Shown piece by piece: positions 7,373 to 16,469 of a DNA stretch of 54,285 bases. The notes below the pieces were generated by a model, which was not told the DNA's origin, searched no databases, and worked only from the letters and a program-made list of their open reading frames with translations. The translations under genes and the position numbers were made by a program. Every line of letters begins with the position of its first letter. The stretch's first letter is position 1. This stretch comes from Rhodocyclaceae bacterium (lineage in GTDB: Bacteria; Pseudomonadota; Gammaproteobacteria; Burkholderiales; Rhodocyclaceae): positions 1-54,285 of the forward strand of contig JAQTNA010000030.1 of NCBI GenBank assembly GCA_028714035.1, written 5' to 3'.

Positions 7373-8407
7373 TCAAAGAACGGCGTTGAACACATAGCCC
7401 ACCAGCAGGATGCCGCAGGCGACGATGCCGACGAAGGCGGCGATCAGGCGCGGCTTCAGAACCTTGCGCAGGATGACGATCTCCGGCAGGGAGAGGGCGA
7501 TCACGCTCATCATGAACGCCAGCACCGTGCCCAGGGCCGCGCCCTTGGACAGCAGGGCTTCCACGACGGGAATGATGCCCGCTGCGTTGCTGTACATGGG
7601 GATGCCGATCAGGACCGAAGCCGGAACGGCCCACCAGGCCTCCTTGCCCATGATCCCGGCCAGGAAATCCTGCGGCACGTAGCCGTGGATGCCGGCGCCG
7701 ATGGCGATGCCGGCCACCACGTAGGGCCAGACCTTGCCCACGATCTGGCGCAGGGCCTCGCGCCCGGCCGCTATGCGCTCGGGCAGGCTCATGCCCTGTT
7801 CCGTGTAGGCGGCGGCTCTGCGCGGCATGTCCCGCACCCAGTCCTCTAGGTGGCCTTCCAGCTTCAGGCGGCCGATGACCCAGCCCGAGACGATGGCCAC
7901 CGTGAGCCCGAGCGACATGTACAGCAGCGCCACCTTCCAGCCGAACAGACCGAACAGGAGGGCCAGGGCCACCTCGTTCACCATGGGCGCGGAGATGAGG
8001 AAGGAAAACGTGATGCCCAGGGGCACGCCCGCCTGGACGAAGCCCAGGAAGAGGGGCACGGCGGAACAGGAGCAGAAAGGCGTGACGATGCCCAGGGAGG
8101 CCGCCATGACGTTGCCCAGTCCCTCGGCCTTGCCCGCCAGGAGTGCACGGGTGCGTTCCGGCGTGAACCAGGAATTGATCATGCCCATGACGAACACCAC
8201 GCCGGTGAGCAGGAGCAGCACCTTGGGCGTGTCGTAGAAGAAGAATTGCAGGGCGCCGCCCAGGGCGGTGGAGCGTTCCACCGGCAGCATCGCCACCAGC
8301 GCCTCCGATGCGGGAGAGAGCAGTCGGTACAGTATGAACCAGGCCAGGGCCACCGCCAGCAGCCAGAGTCGCGGCCGGATCTCGGCATATCGGGTAAGGG
8401 TGTTCAT
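7373..8407 (-). CDS. Permease of the UPF0718/DUF318 (ArsP, SO_0444-like) family
   Basis: The 344-residue integral inner-membrane protein has about eight hydrophobic segments in two halves joined by a charged cytoplasmic loop around residues 190-220 (EGHLEDWVRDMPRRAAAYTE). The conserved cysteine motif VTPFCSCSAVPLFLGF, followed by SFLISAPMVNEVAL, identifies the family. Relatives export methylarsenicals, copper or zinc; the substrate here is not determined. A dedicated CANC thioredoxin-like protein follows, which points to a thiol-sensitive or thiol-bound cargo. Confidence 0.85.
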   Translation of the reverse strand: MNTLTRYAEIRPRLWLLAVALAWFILYRLLSPASEALVAMLPVERSTALGGALQFFFYDTPKVLLLLTGVVFVMGMINSWFTPERTRALLAGKAEGLGNVMAASLGIVTPFCSCSAVPLFLGFVQAGVPLGITFSFLISAPMVNEVALALLFGLFGWKVALLYMSLGLTVAIVSGWVIGRLKLEGHLEDWVRDMPRRAAAYTEQGMSLPERIAAGREALRQIVGKVWPYVVAGIAIGAGIHGYVPQDFLAGIMGKEAWWAVPASVLIGIPMYSNAAGIIPVVEALLSKGAALGTVLAFMMSVIALSLPEIVILRKVLKPRLIAAFVGIVACGILLVGYVFNAVL

Positions 8408-8434
8408 GGCCTGAATTATCCTGAAAACCTCAGT

Positions 8435-8567
8435 TTGAACCGCAGAGACGCGGAGGCGCAGAGGAAAAACAAGGCGTTATAGTGGGTTTCTGTTTCACCC
8501 ATCGGGTGAGCCTGAGATACGTGCCAAGTTCTGGTTTTCTCAGCGTCTCCGCGTCTCTGCGGTGAAT
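8435..8567. repeat. Intergenic palindromic repeat, family A, copy 2
   Basis: The left arm (8435-8468) and right arm (8533-8566) are near reverse complements built from cgcagagacgcggaggcgc words. The spacer contains cgggtgagcc and ends ctggttttct, as in copy 4. Between this repeat and the HD-GYP gene (8568-8722) I see no gene, only a short GC-rich dyad around 8692-8710. Confidence 0.85.
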
Positions 8568-8722
8568 CAAGTGCTTTTTCCAGGATTATAGCGACGCCCG
8601 GGCGTCGGCAGCGGCGAGTTTGTCGCCGCATGCCTGTTGGTGGCGGCTAAAGCTTCCCGTACCGGGGCCGATAACAGGCCATCCAGGATCACCGGGGGTA
8701 CCCCCCTGGCCGCGGAGCGAGC

Positions 8723-9817
8723 ATGTCCGAGTTGACTTCCCAGACCATATTGATCGTCGACGACTCCCCCGAGAACCTCACGGTGCTCAGCGAGTTGCTG
8801 CAACCTCTTTATCGGGTGCGGGCGGCGAACTCCGGGCGCAAGGCCCTGGCCATCGCCGCCACGGCGCCGCGCCCCGACCTGATCCTGCTGGACGTGATGA
8901 TGCCGGGCATGGACGGCTACCAGGTCTTCGAGCTCTTGCATGGCGACCCCGCCACCCGGGAGATCCCGGTCATCTTCGTCACCGCCATGGATAGCCACGA
9001 GGCGGAGATACGGGGTTTGGCCGTGGGTGCCGTGGACTACATCACCAAGCCCATCGTGCCGCCCGTCGTCCTGGCCCGGGTGCGCACCCATCTGGAACTG
9101 AAACGGGCGCGGGACCGCCTGGCCGGCCAGAATACCTGGCTGGAAGCGGAAGTTGCGCGGCGCATGGCGGAGAACGAACTCATCCAGGAAGTCAGCATCC
9201 GGGCGCTGGCCCACCTGGCGGAGACGCGCGACCCGGAGACCGGCAACCACATCCTGCGCACCCAGAGCTATGTGCATGAACTGGCGCGGCGTCTGAAGGA
9301 ACATCCCCGGTTTTCCACCACCCTGAGCGACCGTTACATCAGGCTGCTGGCCCGTTCCGCACCCCTGCACGACATCGGCAAGGTAGGCGTTCCGGACGTC
9401 ATCCTGCAGAAGCCGGGACCGCTCACTCCGGACGAGTGGGTCATCATGAAGACCCATGCCCGGCTGGGCAGCGAAGCCATCGAGATGGCCGAGTGGGACA
9501 TCAACACGCCGGTGGATTTTCTCGCCCTGGCCAAGGAAATCGCCCACTGGCACCACGAGAAATGGGACGGCACGGGATACCCGGACGGGCTCAAGGGGGA
9601 CGCCATTCCCCTCTCGGCGCGGCTGATGGCGCTGGCCGACGTCTTCGACGCACTGATCTCCCGGCGCGTGTACAAGGCACCCATGCCCCCGGAAAAGGCC
9701 CGGGACATCATCGCCGAAGGGCGTGGCAAGCATTTCGACCCCGACATCACCGATGCCTTCCTGGCGGGTTTCGAGGCCTTCGTCGCCATCGCCCGAAGGC
9801 ACAGCGACCCGGTCTAG
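8723..9817 (+). CDS. Response regulator with HD-GYP domain (putative c-di-GMP phosphodiesterase)
   Basis: The 364-residue protein has an N-terminal receiver domain (phospho-acceptor Asp57 in LILLDVMMPGMDGYQ) and a C-terminal HD-GYP domain. The metal-binding His216-Asp217 is in LHDIGKVGVPD, and the GYP motif at 285-287 in WDGTGYPDGLKG. With all motifs present it should hydrolyse cyclic di-GMP to pGpG or GMP in a phosphorylation-dependent way. It is the first gene of a four-gene signalling run (8723-14680) and is followed 12 nt later by the PAS protein, suggesting that the downstream kinase tunes c-di-GMP. Confidence 0.93.
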   Translation: MSELTSQTILIVDDSPENLTVLSELLQPLYRVRAANSGRKALAIAATAPRPDLILLDVMMPGMDGYQVFELLHGDPATREIPVIFVTAMDSHEAEIRGLAVGAVDYITKPIVPPVVLARVRTHLELKRARDRLAGQNTWLEAEVARRMAENELIQEVSIRALAHLAETRDPETGNHILRTQSYVHELARRLKEHPRFSTTLSDRYIRLLARSAPLHDIGKVGVPDVILQKPGPLTPDEWVIMKTHARLGSEAIEMAEWDINTPVDFLALAKEIAHWHHEKWDGTGYPDGLKGDAIPLSARLMALADVFDALISRRVYKAPMPPEKARDIIAEGRGKHFDPDITDAFLAGFEAFVAIARRHSDPV

Positions 9818-9829
9818 GCACGCGCGGCC

Positions 9830-11083
9830 ATGCCCGAATCCCAAGCCCCCATCGCCCCGGCCAGCCAGAACGGTACGCCATCCGGCGGCATCCTGGGCGT
9901 CGTGCTGTCCTATGCCGCCTTCGCCGGGCTGTGGATACTGGTCTCCGACTTGGCGGTGGAATGGCTGCTCCACGACCCGGCGCTGATCATCCTGGTCAGC
10001 ACGCTGAAGGGCTGGCTATTCGTGGCCGTCACGTCGCTTCTGCTCTACGGGCTGATCAAGCGGCTGGTGGTGCAACTGACAGAAGCCGGGCAGCGGGAGG
10101 CGATGGCCAGGGACGAGCACCGGCATTCCATGGGTATGCTGTCAGCCATCGTGGACAGCTCCTCGGACGCCATTTTCGCCGAGGACGTAGAGGGGCGCTA
10201 CATTCTATTCAACCAGGCCGCAAGTCAGTTCGTCGGCAAACCGATCGGAGACGTGCTGGGCCAGGACGACCGGGCGCTGTTTCCCGAGCAGGCCGAGATG
10301 CTGGCTGCCATTCGTCGCCAGGTGATTGACGAGAATCGGGTGTCCACGCGGGACGAAAAGGTGGATACGCCGAGCGGTGAAAAGGTATTCCTCGCGACCA
10401 AGGGACCGTTGCGTGATGCCGAGGGCAAGGTCATGGGCATCTTCGGCGTTTCCCGGGACATCACCGATCAGAAGCGGGCCGACCTGGCGTTGCGGGAGAG
10501 CGAGGCCCGCTACCGGACGGTGGTGGAGCACGTGAAGGAGGTGATCTTCCAGACCGATGCCCAGGGGTTGTGGACCTTCCTCAACCCGGCCTGGACGGAG
10601 ATCACCGGCTTCCCCCTGGAGGAGAGCCTGGGCACCCTGTTCCTGGACTACGTGCACCCGGACGACCGCCAGAGGAACGCCGAACTGTTCGAACCCCTGA
10701 TCCAGCGCAGGAAGGATTACTGCCGCCACGAGATACGCTACCTGCACAAGGATGGCGGCTACCGCTGGATCGAGGTCTATGCCCGGCTGACCCTGGACGA
10801 GGCGGGCGGCATCGTCGGCACCTCCGGTACCCTGAACGACATCAGCGCGCGCAAGCTGGCCGAGGAAGCCCTTTATCGGCAGGCGGAGGAGTTGCGCGGC
10901 CGAAACCGGGAGCTGGAACGCTTCAACCGGGCCATGGTGGGGCGGGAGATGGACATGATCGCGCTGAAACAAAGGATCAACGAGCTTTCGCTGGACCTTG
11001 GCAGGCCGGCGCCTTTCGCCCTGGCCTTCCTGGATGGGCCGGGTTCCGGGGCGAGTCCGGACGGGAAGGAGGCTGGACGATGA
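9830..11083 (+). CDS. Membrane PAS/PAC sensor protein without kinase or output domain
   Basis: The 417-residue protein has two N-terminal membrane helices (about residues 22-45 and 50-80; GVVLSYAAFAGLWILVSDLA is the first). Two PAS/PAC modules follow, starting near SAIVDSSSDAIFAEDVEG and YRTVVEHVKEVIFQTD. A C-terminal coiled coil (RNRELERFNRAMVGREMDMI) resembles the linker that normally leads into a histidine kinase, but no HisKA, GGDEF or methyl-accepting domain follows. Its stop overlaps the start of the next gene (ATGA), so they are coupled. It probably passes a signal by contact with the receiver or hybrid kinase next door. Confidence 0.85.
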   Translation: MPESQAPIAPASQNGTPSGGILGVVLSYAAFAGLWILVSDLAVEWLLHDPALIILVSTLKGWLFVAVTSLLLYGLIKRLVVQLTEAGQREAMARDEHRHSMGMLSAIVDSSSDAIFAEDVEGRYILFNQAASQFVGKPIGDVLGQDDRALFPEQAEMLAAIRRQVIDENRVSTRDEKVDTPSGEKVFLATKGPLRDAEGKVMGIFGVSRDITDQKRADLALRESEARYRTVVEHVKEVIFQTDAQGLWTFLNPAWTEITGFPLEESLGTLFLDYVHPDDRQRNAELFEPLIQRRKDYCRHEIRYLHKDGGYRWIEVYARLTLDEAGGIVGTSGTLNDISARKLAEEALYRQAEELRGRNRELERFNRAMVGREMDMIALKQRINELSLDLGRPAPFALAFLDGPGSGASPDGKEAGR

Positions 11084-11520
11084 TCGCCAAGAGTATCCTC
11101 CTGGTGGAAGACAACCCCCAGGACGAAATCCTCACCCTGCGCGCCCTGGAGCGGGCCAAGCTGGCGAACCGGGTGGAGGTGGTGCGGGACGGCCAACAGG
11201 CCCTGGACTACCTGTTCTGCGAAAGAGAGTTCGTTCATCGGGCCGGCTCCGGGCTGCCGGCGGTGGTATTGTTGGACATCGGCCTGCCGCGCCTGTCGGG
11301 CCTGGAGGTGCTGGAGCGGCTGCGTGCCGACCCGCGCACCGCCCTGCTGCCCATCGTCATGCTCACCTCGTCGGACGACCAGAGCGACCGCCTGAAGAGC
11401 TATCAGAATGGTTGCAACAGCTTCGTGAGGAAGCCCGTGGGCTTCGCCGAGTTCGCCGAGACCGTGGCGGCCCTGGGCCTCTACTGGCTCGTCACCAATG
11501 AGAAGCCGCCGGAGCGATGA
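11080..11520 (+). CDS. Stand-alone receiver-domain response regulator (Rcp1-like)
   Basis: The 146-residue protein is a single receiver domain. Acidic residues are in [10 protein letters not shown], the phospho-acceptor Asp66 in [13 protein letters not shown], the conserved Thr/Ser in MLTSSDD and Lys in [10 protein letters not shown]. The insertion before beta-3 is typical of Rcp1-type regulators that pair with phytochrome-like or PAS kinases. The ATG at 11080 overlaps the upstream TGA by 4 nt. With no output domain it likely shuttles phosphate between sensor and phosphorelay; the hybrid kinase starts 8 nt downstream. Confidence 0.92.
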   Translation: MIAKSILLVEDNPQDEILTLRALERAKLANRVEVVRDGQQALDYLFCEREFVHRAGSGLPAVVLLDIGLPRLSGLEVLERLRADPRTALLPIVMLTSSDDQSDRLKSYQNGCNSFVRKPVGFAEFAETVAALGLYWLVTNEKPPER

Positions 11521-11527
11521 GATTGCG

Positions 11528-14500
11528 ATGAACAGCCCGCTGAAAATCCTCGTCATCGAGGATGTCCCCGCAGACTTCCTGCTCCTGGAGCGCTATCTGC
11601 ACCAGCACGGGCTGGAAGGCGAATTCCGGCGCGTGGGTTCTGAGGCGGAGCTGGAGGCGGCCCTGGAGGCTGAATGGGACGTGGTGCTGTCCGACTACAG
11701 CGTGCCGGGCATGGATTTCCGCGCCAGCCTCAAGCGCATCCAGGCCCTGAAGCCCGACCTGCCGGTGATCCTGGTATCCGGCAGCGTGGGCGAGGAAACG
11801 GCGGTGGAACTGCTGTTCCTGGGACTCTCGGACTTCGTGCTCAAGGACAACCTCCTGCGCCTGGTGTCGGCCATAAGGCGCACCCTGACGGAAGTGACCG
11901 AGCGCCGCGCGCGCAAGGCGGCCGAGGACGCCCTGCGGGAAAGCCAGGCCGCGGCTCTCCAGGAACAGCGCCAGGCCCGGATCGCGGCACTGAACCTGAT
12001 GGAAGACGCCATGGCCGCCCGCGCCCGGGCCGAGGCAGCCCACGAGGCGCTCAAGGAGTCGGAAGCCAAGTACCGACTGCTGGCGGAGAACGCCGCCGAC
12101 TGCATCTTCTGGCTGGGACCGGACGGGCACTTCAAGTATGTCTCGCCGGCCTGCGAGCACATCTCCGGCCATGCCGCGGAGGAATTCCTGGCGGACCCCA
12201 GGCTGATGAGCGAGATCGTCCACCCCCTGGACCGGGAGATGTATCGCCGACACGTGGCGGACAATCCCCAGGCGGATGCGAGCGAGCTGGAATTCCGGGT
12301 GGTGCATCGGGACGGCTCCGTGCGCTGGATCGCCCACCATTGCCTGCCCATCCGGAGCGACAAGGGGGAGTACCTGGGCCGGCGCGGCACCAACCGGGAC
12401 ATCACCGCGCGCAAGGCAGCCGAGGACCAGTTGCGCAAGCTCGCCCTGGCCGTGGAACAGAGCCCGGAAAGCATCGCCATCACCGACCTGGATGCGCGCA
12501 TCGAATACGTGAACGAGACCTTCCTGCGGAATACCGGCTACAGCTGGGAGGAAATCATCGGCCAGAACCCCCGCGTCCTGCATTCCGGCAAGACTCCGCC
12601 CGAGACCTATCGCGCCCTGTGGCTGGCCCTGACCCAGGGCCAGTCCTGGAAAGGCGAGTTCATCAACCGGAGCAAGGACGGCGGGGAATACGTGGAGTTC
12701 GCCATCATCACGCCGCTGCGCCAGGCGGACGGGCAAGTGAGCCATTACGTGGCGGTGAAGGAAGACATCACCGAGAAGAAGCGCCTGGCTCGGGAACTGG
12801 ATCAGCATCGGCACCATCTGGAGGACCTGGTGGCCCGGCGGACGGTGGAGGCGGAGGCGGCTCGGGCGCTGGCGGATGCCGCCAATCAGGCCAAGAGCGC
12901 CTTCCTGGCCAACATGAGCCACGAGATTCGCACGCCCATGAATGCCATCCTGGGCCTGACCCATCTGCTGCGCCGGGACGAGGCCACGGCGCGCCAGATC
13001 GAGCGCCTGGAGAAGATAGACGGCGCGGCCCAGCACCTCCTGTCCATCATCAACGACATCCTGGACCTGTCGAAAATCGAGGCGGGCAAGCTGGAACTGG
13101 AGCACATGGACTTTGCCCTGGGCGCGGTTCTGGATCACATCAAGTCCATGCTGGCCGAGTCGGCCAGACAGAAGGGCCTGAACATCGAGGTGGATAGGGA
13201 TGACGTGCCCTTGTGGCTGCACGGCGATCCCACGCGCCTGCGCCAGGCCATGCTCAACTTCGCCGGCAATGCCATCAAGTTTACCGAGCGCGGCACGATC
13301 TGGTTGCGGGCCAAACTTCTGGACGAGACGGACGAAGGGCTCCTGGTGCGCTTCGAGGTGCAGGATACGGGCATCGGCATCGCGCCGGAAACCGTGCCCA
13401 AGCTCTTCGCCGCTTTCGAACAGGCCGATGCGTCCACCACCCGCAAGTTCGGCGGCACCGGCCTGGGGCTGGCCATCACCCGGCGCCTGGCGCGCATGAT
13501 GGGCGGCGACGCGGGGGCGGAGAGCACCCCGGGCGAGGGCAGCATCTTCTGGCTGACCGTGCGCATCCAGCGCGGGCATGGGGTGATGGTGCACGAAGCC
13601 CGGGAGCAGACGGTGGACGCCGAGGCCCTGTTGCGCCGGAATCATGCCGGGGCGCGCATCCTGGTGGCGGAGGACAACCCCATCAACCGGGAAGTGGCCC
13701 TGGAACTGCTGCACGGGGTGGGCCTGGCGGTGGACACGGCGGAGAACGGCCGCATCACCGTGGAGAAAGTGCGCCGGCACGCCTACGACCTGGTGCTGAT
13801 GGACGTGCAGATGCCGGAGATGGATGGGCTGGAGGCGGCCCGGGCGATCCGCGCCCAGGCAGACTACGCGCGCCTGCCCATCCTGGCCATGACCGCCAAC
13901 GCCTTCAACGAAGACCGGCATCTCTGTCTGGATGCGGGCATGAATGATTTCGTCGCCAAGCCCGTCATCCCGGAGGATCTCTACGCCGCCCTGCTGCGCT
14001 GGCTGTCGCATCCCGACCAGGAGGCTCGGTGCCTGGACGTGACGGTGCCTGCCGCGCTGCCGGAAGCGGTTGCGCCTTCGGTGGCGCCGGTGATTGTCGT
14101 TCCGCCCCAACTGGGGAACATTCCGGGGCTGGATGCGGCCAAGGGTATCGCCGTGTTCAAGGGCGACGCCACGAAGTATTGGCGCCTGCTGCGTATCTTC
14201 GCCAACTCCCACGGGGCGGACATGAAGCGCGTGCAGGAGTGTCTGGCCGAAGGCGATACCGAGGCGGCGGAGCGCCTGGCCCACGGCCTGAAGGGGGCAG
14301 CGGCGACCCTGAGGGAAATCCGGGTTTCGGATCTGGCGGCGAGGCTGGATGCCGCCCTGCTCGAGCAGGCCCCGCAGGCCGAATGTATGGAATTGGCGGC
14401 CCTGTGCGATCGCGAACTGGCGCAACTGGTCCAGGCCATCCTGGAGCGGCCCGAGGAGGTCGTCGTCGCGGAAAGCTCGAACGCCGATCCGGAACGGCTG

Positions 14501-14680
14501 AAGGGCGTCCTCAAGGAACTGGAAACCCTGCTGGCCCAGGACGACACCCGCGCCAGCATCGTGGCCAGGGATGCGGCCGACACGCTGCGGGGAGTTCTGG
14601 GCAGCCGCTATGCCGAGTTCGCGCGCCGGATTGACGTGTTCGATTATGAGGACGCGCTGGAGATCCTGCGCGGCCTGTAG
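11528..14680 (+). CDS. Hybrid sensor histidine kinase: REC-PAS-PAS-HisKA-HATPase-REC-Hpt
   Basis: The 1050-residue protein is predicted cytoplasmic. The N-terminal receiver has Asp56 in [14 protein letters not shown]. Two PAS modules follow ([16 protein letters not shown] and an [14 protein letters not shown] segment). The HisKA H-box has His465 in [12 protein letters not shown]. The ATPase has N-box [12 protein letters not shown] and G-boxes DTGIGIAPE and [10 protein letters not shown] second receiver has Asp759 in [13 protein letters not shown], and the Hpt domain has His919 in [11 protein letters not shown]. All phosphorelay residues are intact. I chose the ATG at 11528, giving a normal receiver start ([11 protein letters not shown]). 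The N-terminal receiver lets it sense the phosphorylation state of its partners. Confidence 0.93.
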   Translation: MNSPLKILVIEDVPADFLLLERYLHQHGLEGEFRRVGSEAELEAALEAEWDVVLSDYSVPGMDFRASLKRIQALKPDLPVILVSGSVGEETAVELLFLGLSDFVLKDNLLRLVSAIRRTLTEVTERRARKAAEDALRESQAAALQEQRQARIAALNLMEDAMAARARAEAAHEALKESEAKYRLLAENAADCIFWLGPDGHFKYVSPACEHISGHAAEEFLADPRLMSEIVHPLDREMYRRHVADNPQADASELEFRVVHRDGSVRWIAHHCLPIRSDKGEYLGRRGTNRDITARKAAEDQLRKLALAVEQSPESIAITDLDARIEYVNETFLRNTGYSWEEIIGQNPRVLHSGKTPPETYRALWLALTQGQSWKGEFINRSKDGGEYVEFAIITPLRQADGQVSHYVAVKEDITEKKRLARELDQHRHHLEDLVARRTVEAEAARALADAANQAKSAFLANMSHEIRTPMNAILGLTHLLRRDEATARQIERLEKIDGAAQHLLSIINDILDLSKIEAGKLELEHMDFALGAVLDHIKSMLAESARQKGLNIEVDRDDVPLWLHGDPTRLRQAMLNFAGNAIKFTERGTIWLRAKLLDETDEGLLVRFEVQDTGIGIAPETVPKLFAAFEQADASTTRKFGGTGLGLAITRRLARMMGGDAGAESTPGEGSIFWLTVRIQRGHGVMVHEAREQTVDAEALLRRNHAGARILVAEDNPINREVALELLHGVGLAVDTAENGRITVEKVRRHAYDLVLMDVQMPEMDGLEAARAIRAQADYARLPILAMTANAFNEDRHLCLDAGMNDFVAKPVIPEDLYAALLRWLSHPDQEARCLDVTVPAALPEAVAPSVAPVIVVPPQLGNIPGLDAAKGIAVFKGDATKYWRLLRIFANSHGADMKRVQECLAEGDTEAAERLAHGLKGAAATLREIRVSDLAARLDAALLEQAPQAECMELAALCDRELAQLVQAILERPEEVVVAESSNADPERLKGVLKELETLLAQDDTRASIVARDAADTLRGVLGSRYAEFARRIDVFDYEDALEILRGL

Positions 14681-14689
14681 TTCGCGGCC

Positions 14690-14743
14690 GGGTGTTACCC
14701 GACCTACCCTCCGGAGCGCCTCATTGTCGGGCTGAAACCCGAC
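14690..14743. repeat. Intergenic palindromic repeat, family C, copy 2
   Basis: The unit gtcgggctgaaacccgac (14726-14743) matches family C, and a degenerate inverted partner (gggtgttacccgacctac) precedes it. The element lies directly between two convergent genes (hybrid kinase and methyltransferase) and may also act as a bidirectional hairpin stop. Confidence 0.7.
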
Positions 14744-14766
14744 CCGCGAGGTGGACACCGCGGGGT

Positions 14767-15438
14767 TCAGTTCAGAGGGACTGCCTCGCGCCGGTAGCGC
14801 AGGAGGCGCCCGCGATAGGGGCTGCCATCGTCCAGCGGGGTGTCCAGCAGGGTCTCGGTGAGGCTGAACCCGAGATCATCCATGCAGCGCCTGAAAGCGC
14901 TCCGGTTGCCCCGATTGGGATCAATGATCAGCACTTCTGCCCGGGGCGCCGCGTGCAGGGCGATGAAGGCCGCCAGCTGCGTGGGTTGGTCGCGCTCGTA
15001 CAGGACATCGCTGCCGATGATGAGGTCAAAGCGACCCAACGCGGGATTGGCTCGGGACCAGTTGCCGGTCAGGTATTTCATGTCCGGCAGTTCGTTGAGG
15101 CGCAGGTTGGCGCTCAGGAAGGCTTCCGTGAGAGGGTGGCAGTCGCTGGCGGTGATGTCGCCGCCTCGGCGGTGGACGACCATGCTGGCCAATCCCAGGC
15201 CGCAGCCGATCTCAAGGACACGGCCTGGGCCGAATTCCCACGCCTGCATCAGATCGGCCAGTTTTTGCGCCGAAGGCCAGACCTGGCCGAAGAGCGGCCA
15301 GCATGCCGGGGATATGCCCGCGGCTTCCGCCTCGCCCAGGGGGTCGGCGTATTGTTGGCGGTCGAGCAGGGAGCGAATCTCCAGATCGGCTCCGCCGGTG
15401 ACTCCGACTCGTTGAAACTTTACCTCGTAGCCAGGCAT
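14767..15438 (-). CDS. Class I SAM-dependent methyltransferase (METTL21/protein lysine methyltransferase-like)
   Basis: The 223-residue protein has motif I VLEIGCGLGLASM, acidic motif II ITASDCHPLTEAFL and the post-motif FDLIIGSDVLYERDQPTQL, the layout of the protein N-lysine methyltransferase group. The N-terminal RSLLDRQQYADPLGEAEA and the SPACWPLFGQVWPSAQKLA segment fit bacterial members. The substrate is unknown. It lies 9 nt downstream of infA on the same strand and may be co-transcribed with it; a translation-factor substrate is tempting but unproven. Confidence 0.8.
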   Translation of the reverse strand: MPGYEVKFQRVGVTGGADLEIRSLLDRQQYADPLGEAEAAGISPACWPLFGQVWPSAQKLADLMQAWEFGPGRVLEIGCGLGLASMVVHRRGGDITASDCHPLTEAFLSANLRLNELPDMKYLTGNWSRANPALGRFDLIIGSDVLYERDQPTQLAAFIALHAAPRAEVLIIDPNRGNRSAFRRCMDDLGFSLTETLLDTPLDDGSPYRGRLLRYRREAVPLN

Positions 15439-15447
15439 CCCTGGCGA

Positions 15448-15705
15448 TCAGTGCCGGGGGCGCTGCGCGGCCGGGGGGGTGCGGCCCTCGATATGGCGGA
15501 AGGTGATCCGGCCCTTGGAGAGGTCGTAGGGGGAAAGTTCGAGGGACACCTTGTCGCCGGCGATGATGCGGATGTGGTGCTTGCGCATCTTGCCCGCGCT
15601 GTAGGCGACCAGATTGTGTCCGTTGTCCAGCGTCACGCGGAAACGGGAGTCGGGCAGAACCTCCATGACGACGCCATTCATTTCCAGTAGTTCTTCCTTG
15701 GCCAT
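15448..15705 (-). CDS. infA: Translation initiation factor IF-1
   Basis: The 85-residue OB-fold protein binds the 30S ribosomal A site during initiation. It is recognised by [20 protein letters not shown], the [12 protein letters not shown] loop and [15 protein letters not shown]. It carries a C-terminal extension ([11 protein letters not shown]) beyond the 72-residue E. coli protein, as seen in the second infA copy of many betaproteobacteria. The start at 15705 follows a CAGGAGACACGG-type ribosome-binding region. It lies downstream of the cold-shock gene, separated by a terminator hairpin. Confidence 0.95.
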   Translation of the reverse strand: MAKEELLEMNGVVMEVLPDSRFRVTLDNGHNLVAYSAGKMRKHHIRIIAGDKVSLELSPYDLSKGRITFRHIEGRTPPAAQRPRH

Positions 15706-15739
15706 TCCGTGTCTCCTGGTAAAGGGGAAAGAGGAAAAG

Positions 15740-15766
15740 AAAAAGCCCGGCAGATGCCGGGCTTTT
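15740..15766 (-). terminator. Rho-independent terminator after the cold-shock gene
   Basis: The stem gcccggc/gccgggc has an AGAT loop (15745-15762 in plus coordinates), with A-tracts on the left and T-tracts on the right. It is therefore usable on both strands; on the minus strand the hairpin is followed by TTTTTCTTTTCC. It separates the cold-shock gene from infA. Confidence 0.85.
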
Positions 15767-15847
15767 CCGGTGGGGTTCAGGTCTGAGTCAGGCCTGAGAC
15801 CCCTTTGAGACTGACGGTATGGCGGGTCGCCACACCTGTCATATCCC

Positions 15848-16054
15848 TCAATCCGCCGGGCGGATGTTCGACGCCTGCTGACCCTTGGGGCCAGTGGTGA
15901 TGTCGAAGCTGACGCGTTGGCCTTCAGCCAGGGTCTTGAAGCCCGAGCCTTGGATCGCGGAGAAGTGGGCGAAGAGGTCATCGCCGCCGTTTTCCGGGGT
16001 GATGAAGCCGAAGCCCTTGGAATCATTGAACCACTTAACAGTACCGTTTGCCAT
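15848..16054 (-). CDS. Cold-shock domain protein (CspA family)
   Basis: The 68-residue single cold-shock domain has RNP1 [10 protein letters not shown] and RNP2 DLFAHFSAI, which bind single-stranded RNA or DNA. Family members act as RNA chaperones and antiterminators. Length and start ([15 protein letters not shown]) are standard. The leader has an unusual hairpin and T-rich tract just before the start region (16069-16096), described separately. Confidence 0.96.
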   Translation of the reverse strand: MANGTVKWFNDSKGFGFITPENGGDDLFAHFSAIQGSGFKTLAEGQRVSFDITTGPKGQQASNIRPAD

Positions 16055-16068
16055 GTCTTGAATATCCT

Positions 16069-16096
16069 AAAAAAACAAAAGAAGGGGCTTGCCCCC
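16069..16096 (-). promoter_or_regulatory. Terminator-like hairpin in the cold-shock gene leader
   Basis: On the minus strand the sequence GGGGGCAAGCCCC is followed by TTCTTTTGTTTTTTT and then AGGATATTCAAG before the ATG at 16054. This is a short stem with a U-rich tail inside the transcribed leader, suited to attenuation. The stem is only 4-5 bp, so it may be weak. Confidence 0.5.
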
Positions 16097-16469
16097 AGTT
16101 GGGACGAAGGTCAAGACGGCGGGGTGATGAAGGGAGGTATACCGAAGAACTGAGCCGAAGGTCTGCGCTGAAGATTAGCCCCGAGGGACTGCGCTGACAT
16201 TGGCGAGGGTACCGAACCAGACAACTGCACTGCTTGAAGATCGCTGGCGCACACTATGCACGATATTTCCGGTATTTGCAAAGGAAATATTCCGGCGCAG
16301 GGACAGATGGCCGTCATGGCGTCCTTTCCCGTGGCTATAATGCCTGGCGTGAATACGTCACCCGAGCGTCTGCGGCGGCATCTCGCCGCGGAGTGACCGG
16401 CCGACGTCCCGTTTCTGGTCGTGCCCCTGTTCCGGAACCTGCACCGGGGCGCCTGGAGGTCGCCGCACA
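16097..16469. other. Intergenic region between the divergent cold-shock and SRPBCC genes
   Basis: No ORF or repeat that I can support lies here. It must hold the promoters of both divergent genes. A perfect TATAAT is present on the plus strand at 16336-16341 without a good -35 element. The long interval in front of the cold-shock gene fits the long leaders usual for that family. Confidence 0.5.

Noticed and set aside
11492-14758. Very long open frame antisense to the hybrid kinase
   Set aside because: GC-rich codon shadow: low-complexity His/Gln/Gly/Arg-rich translation without domains, while the plus strand has full kinase motifs.
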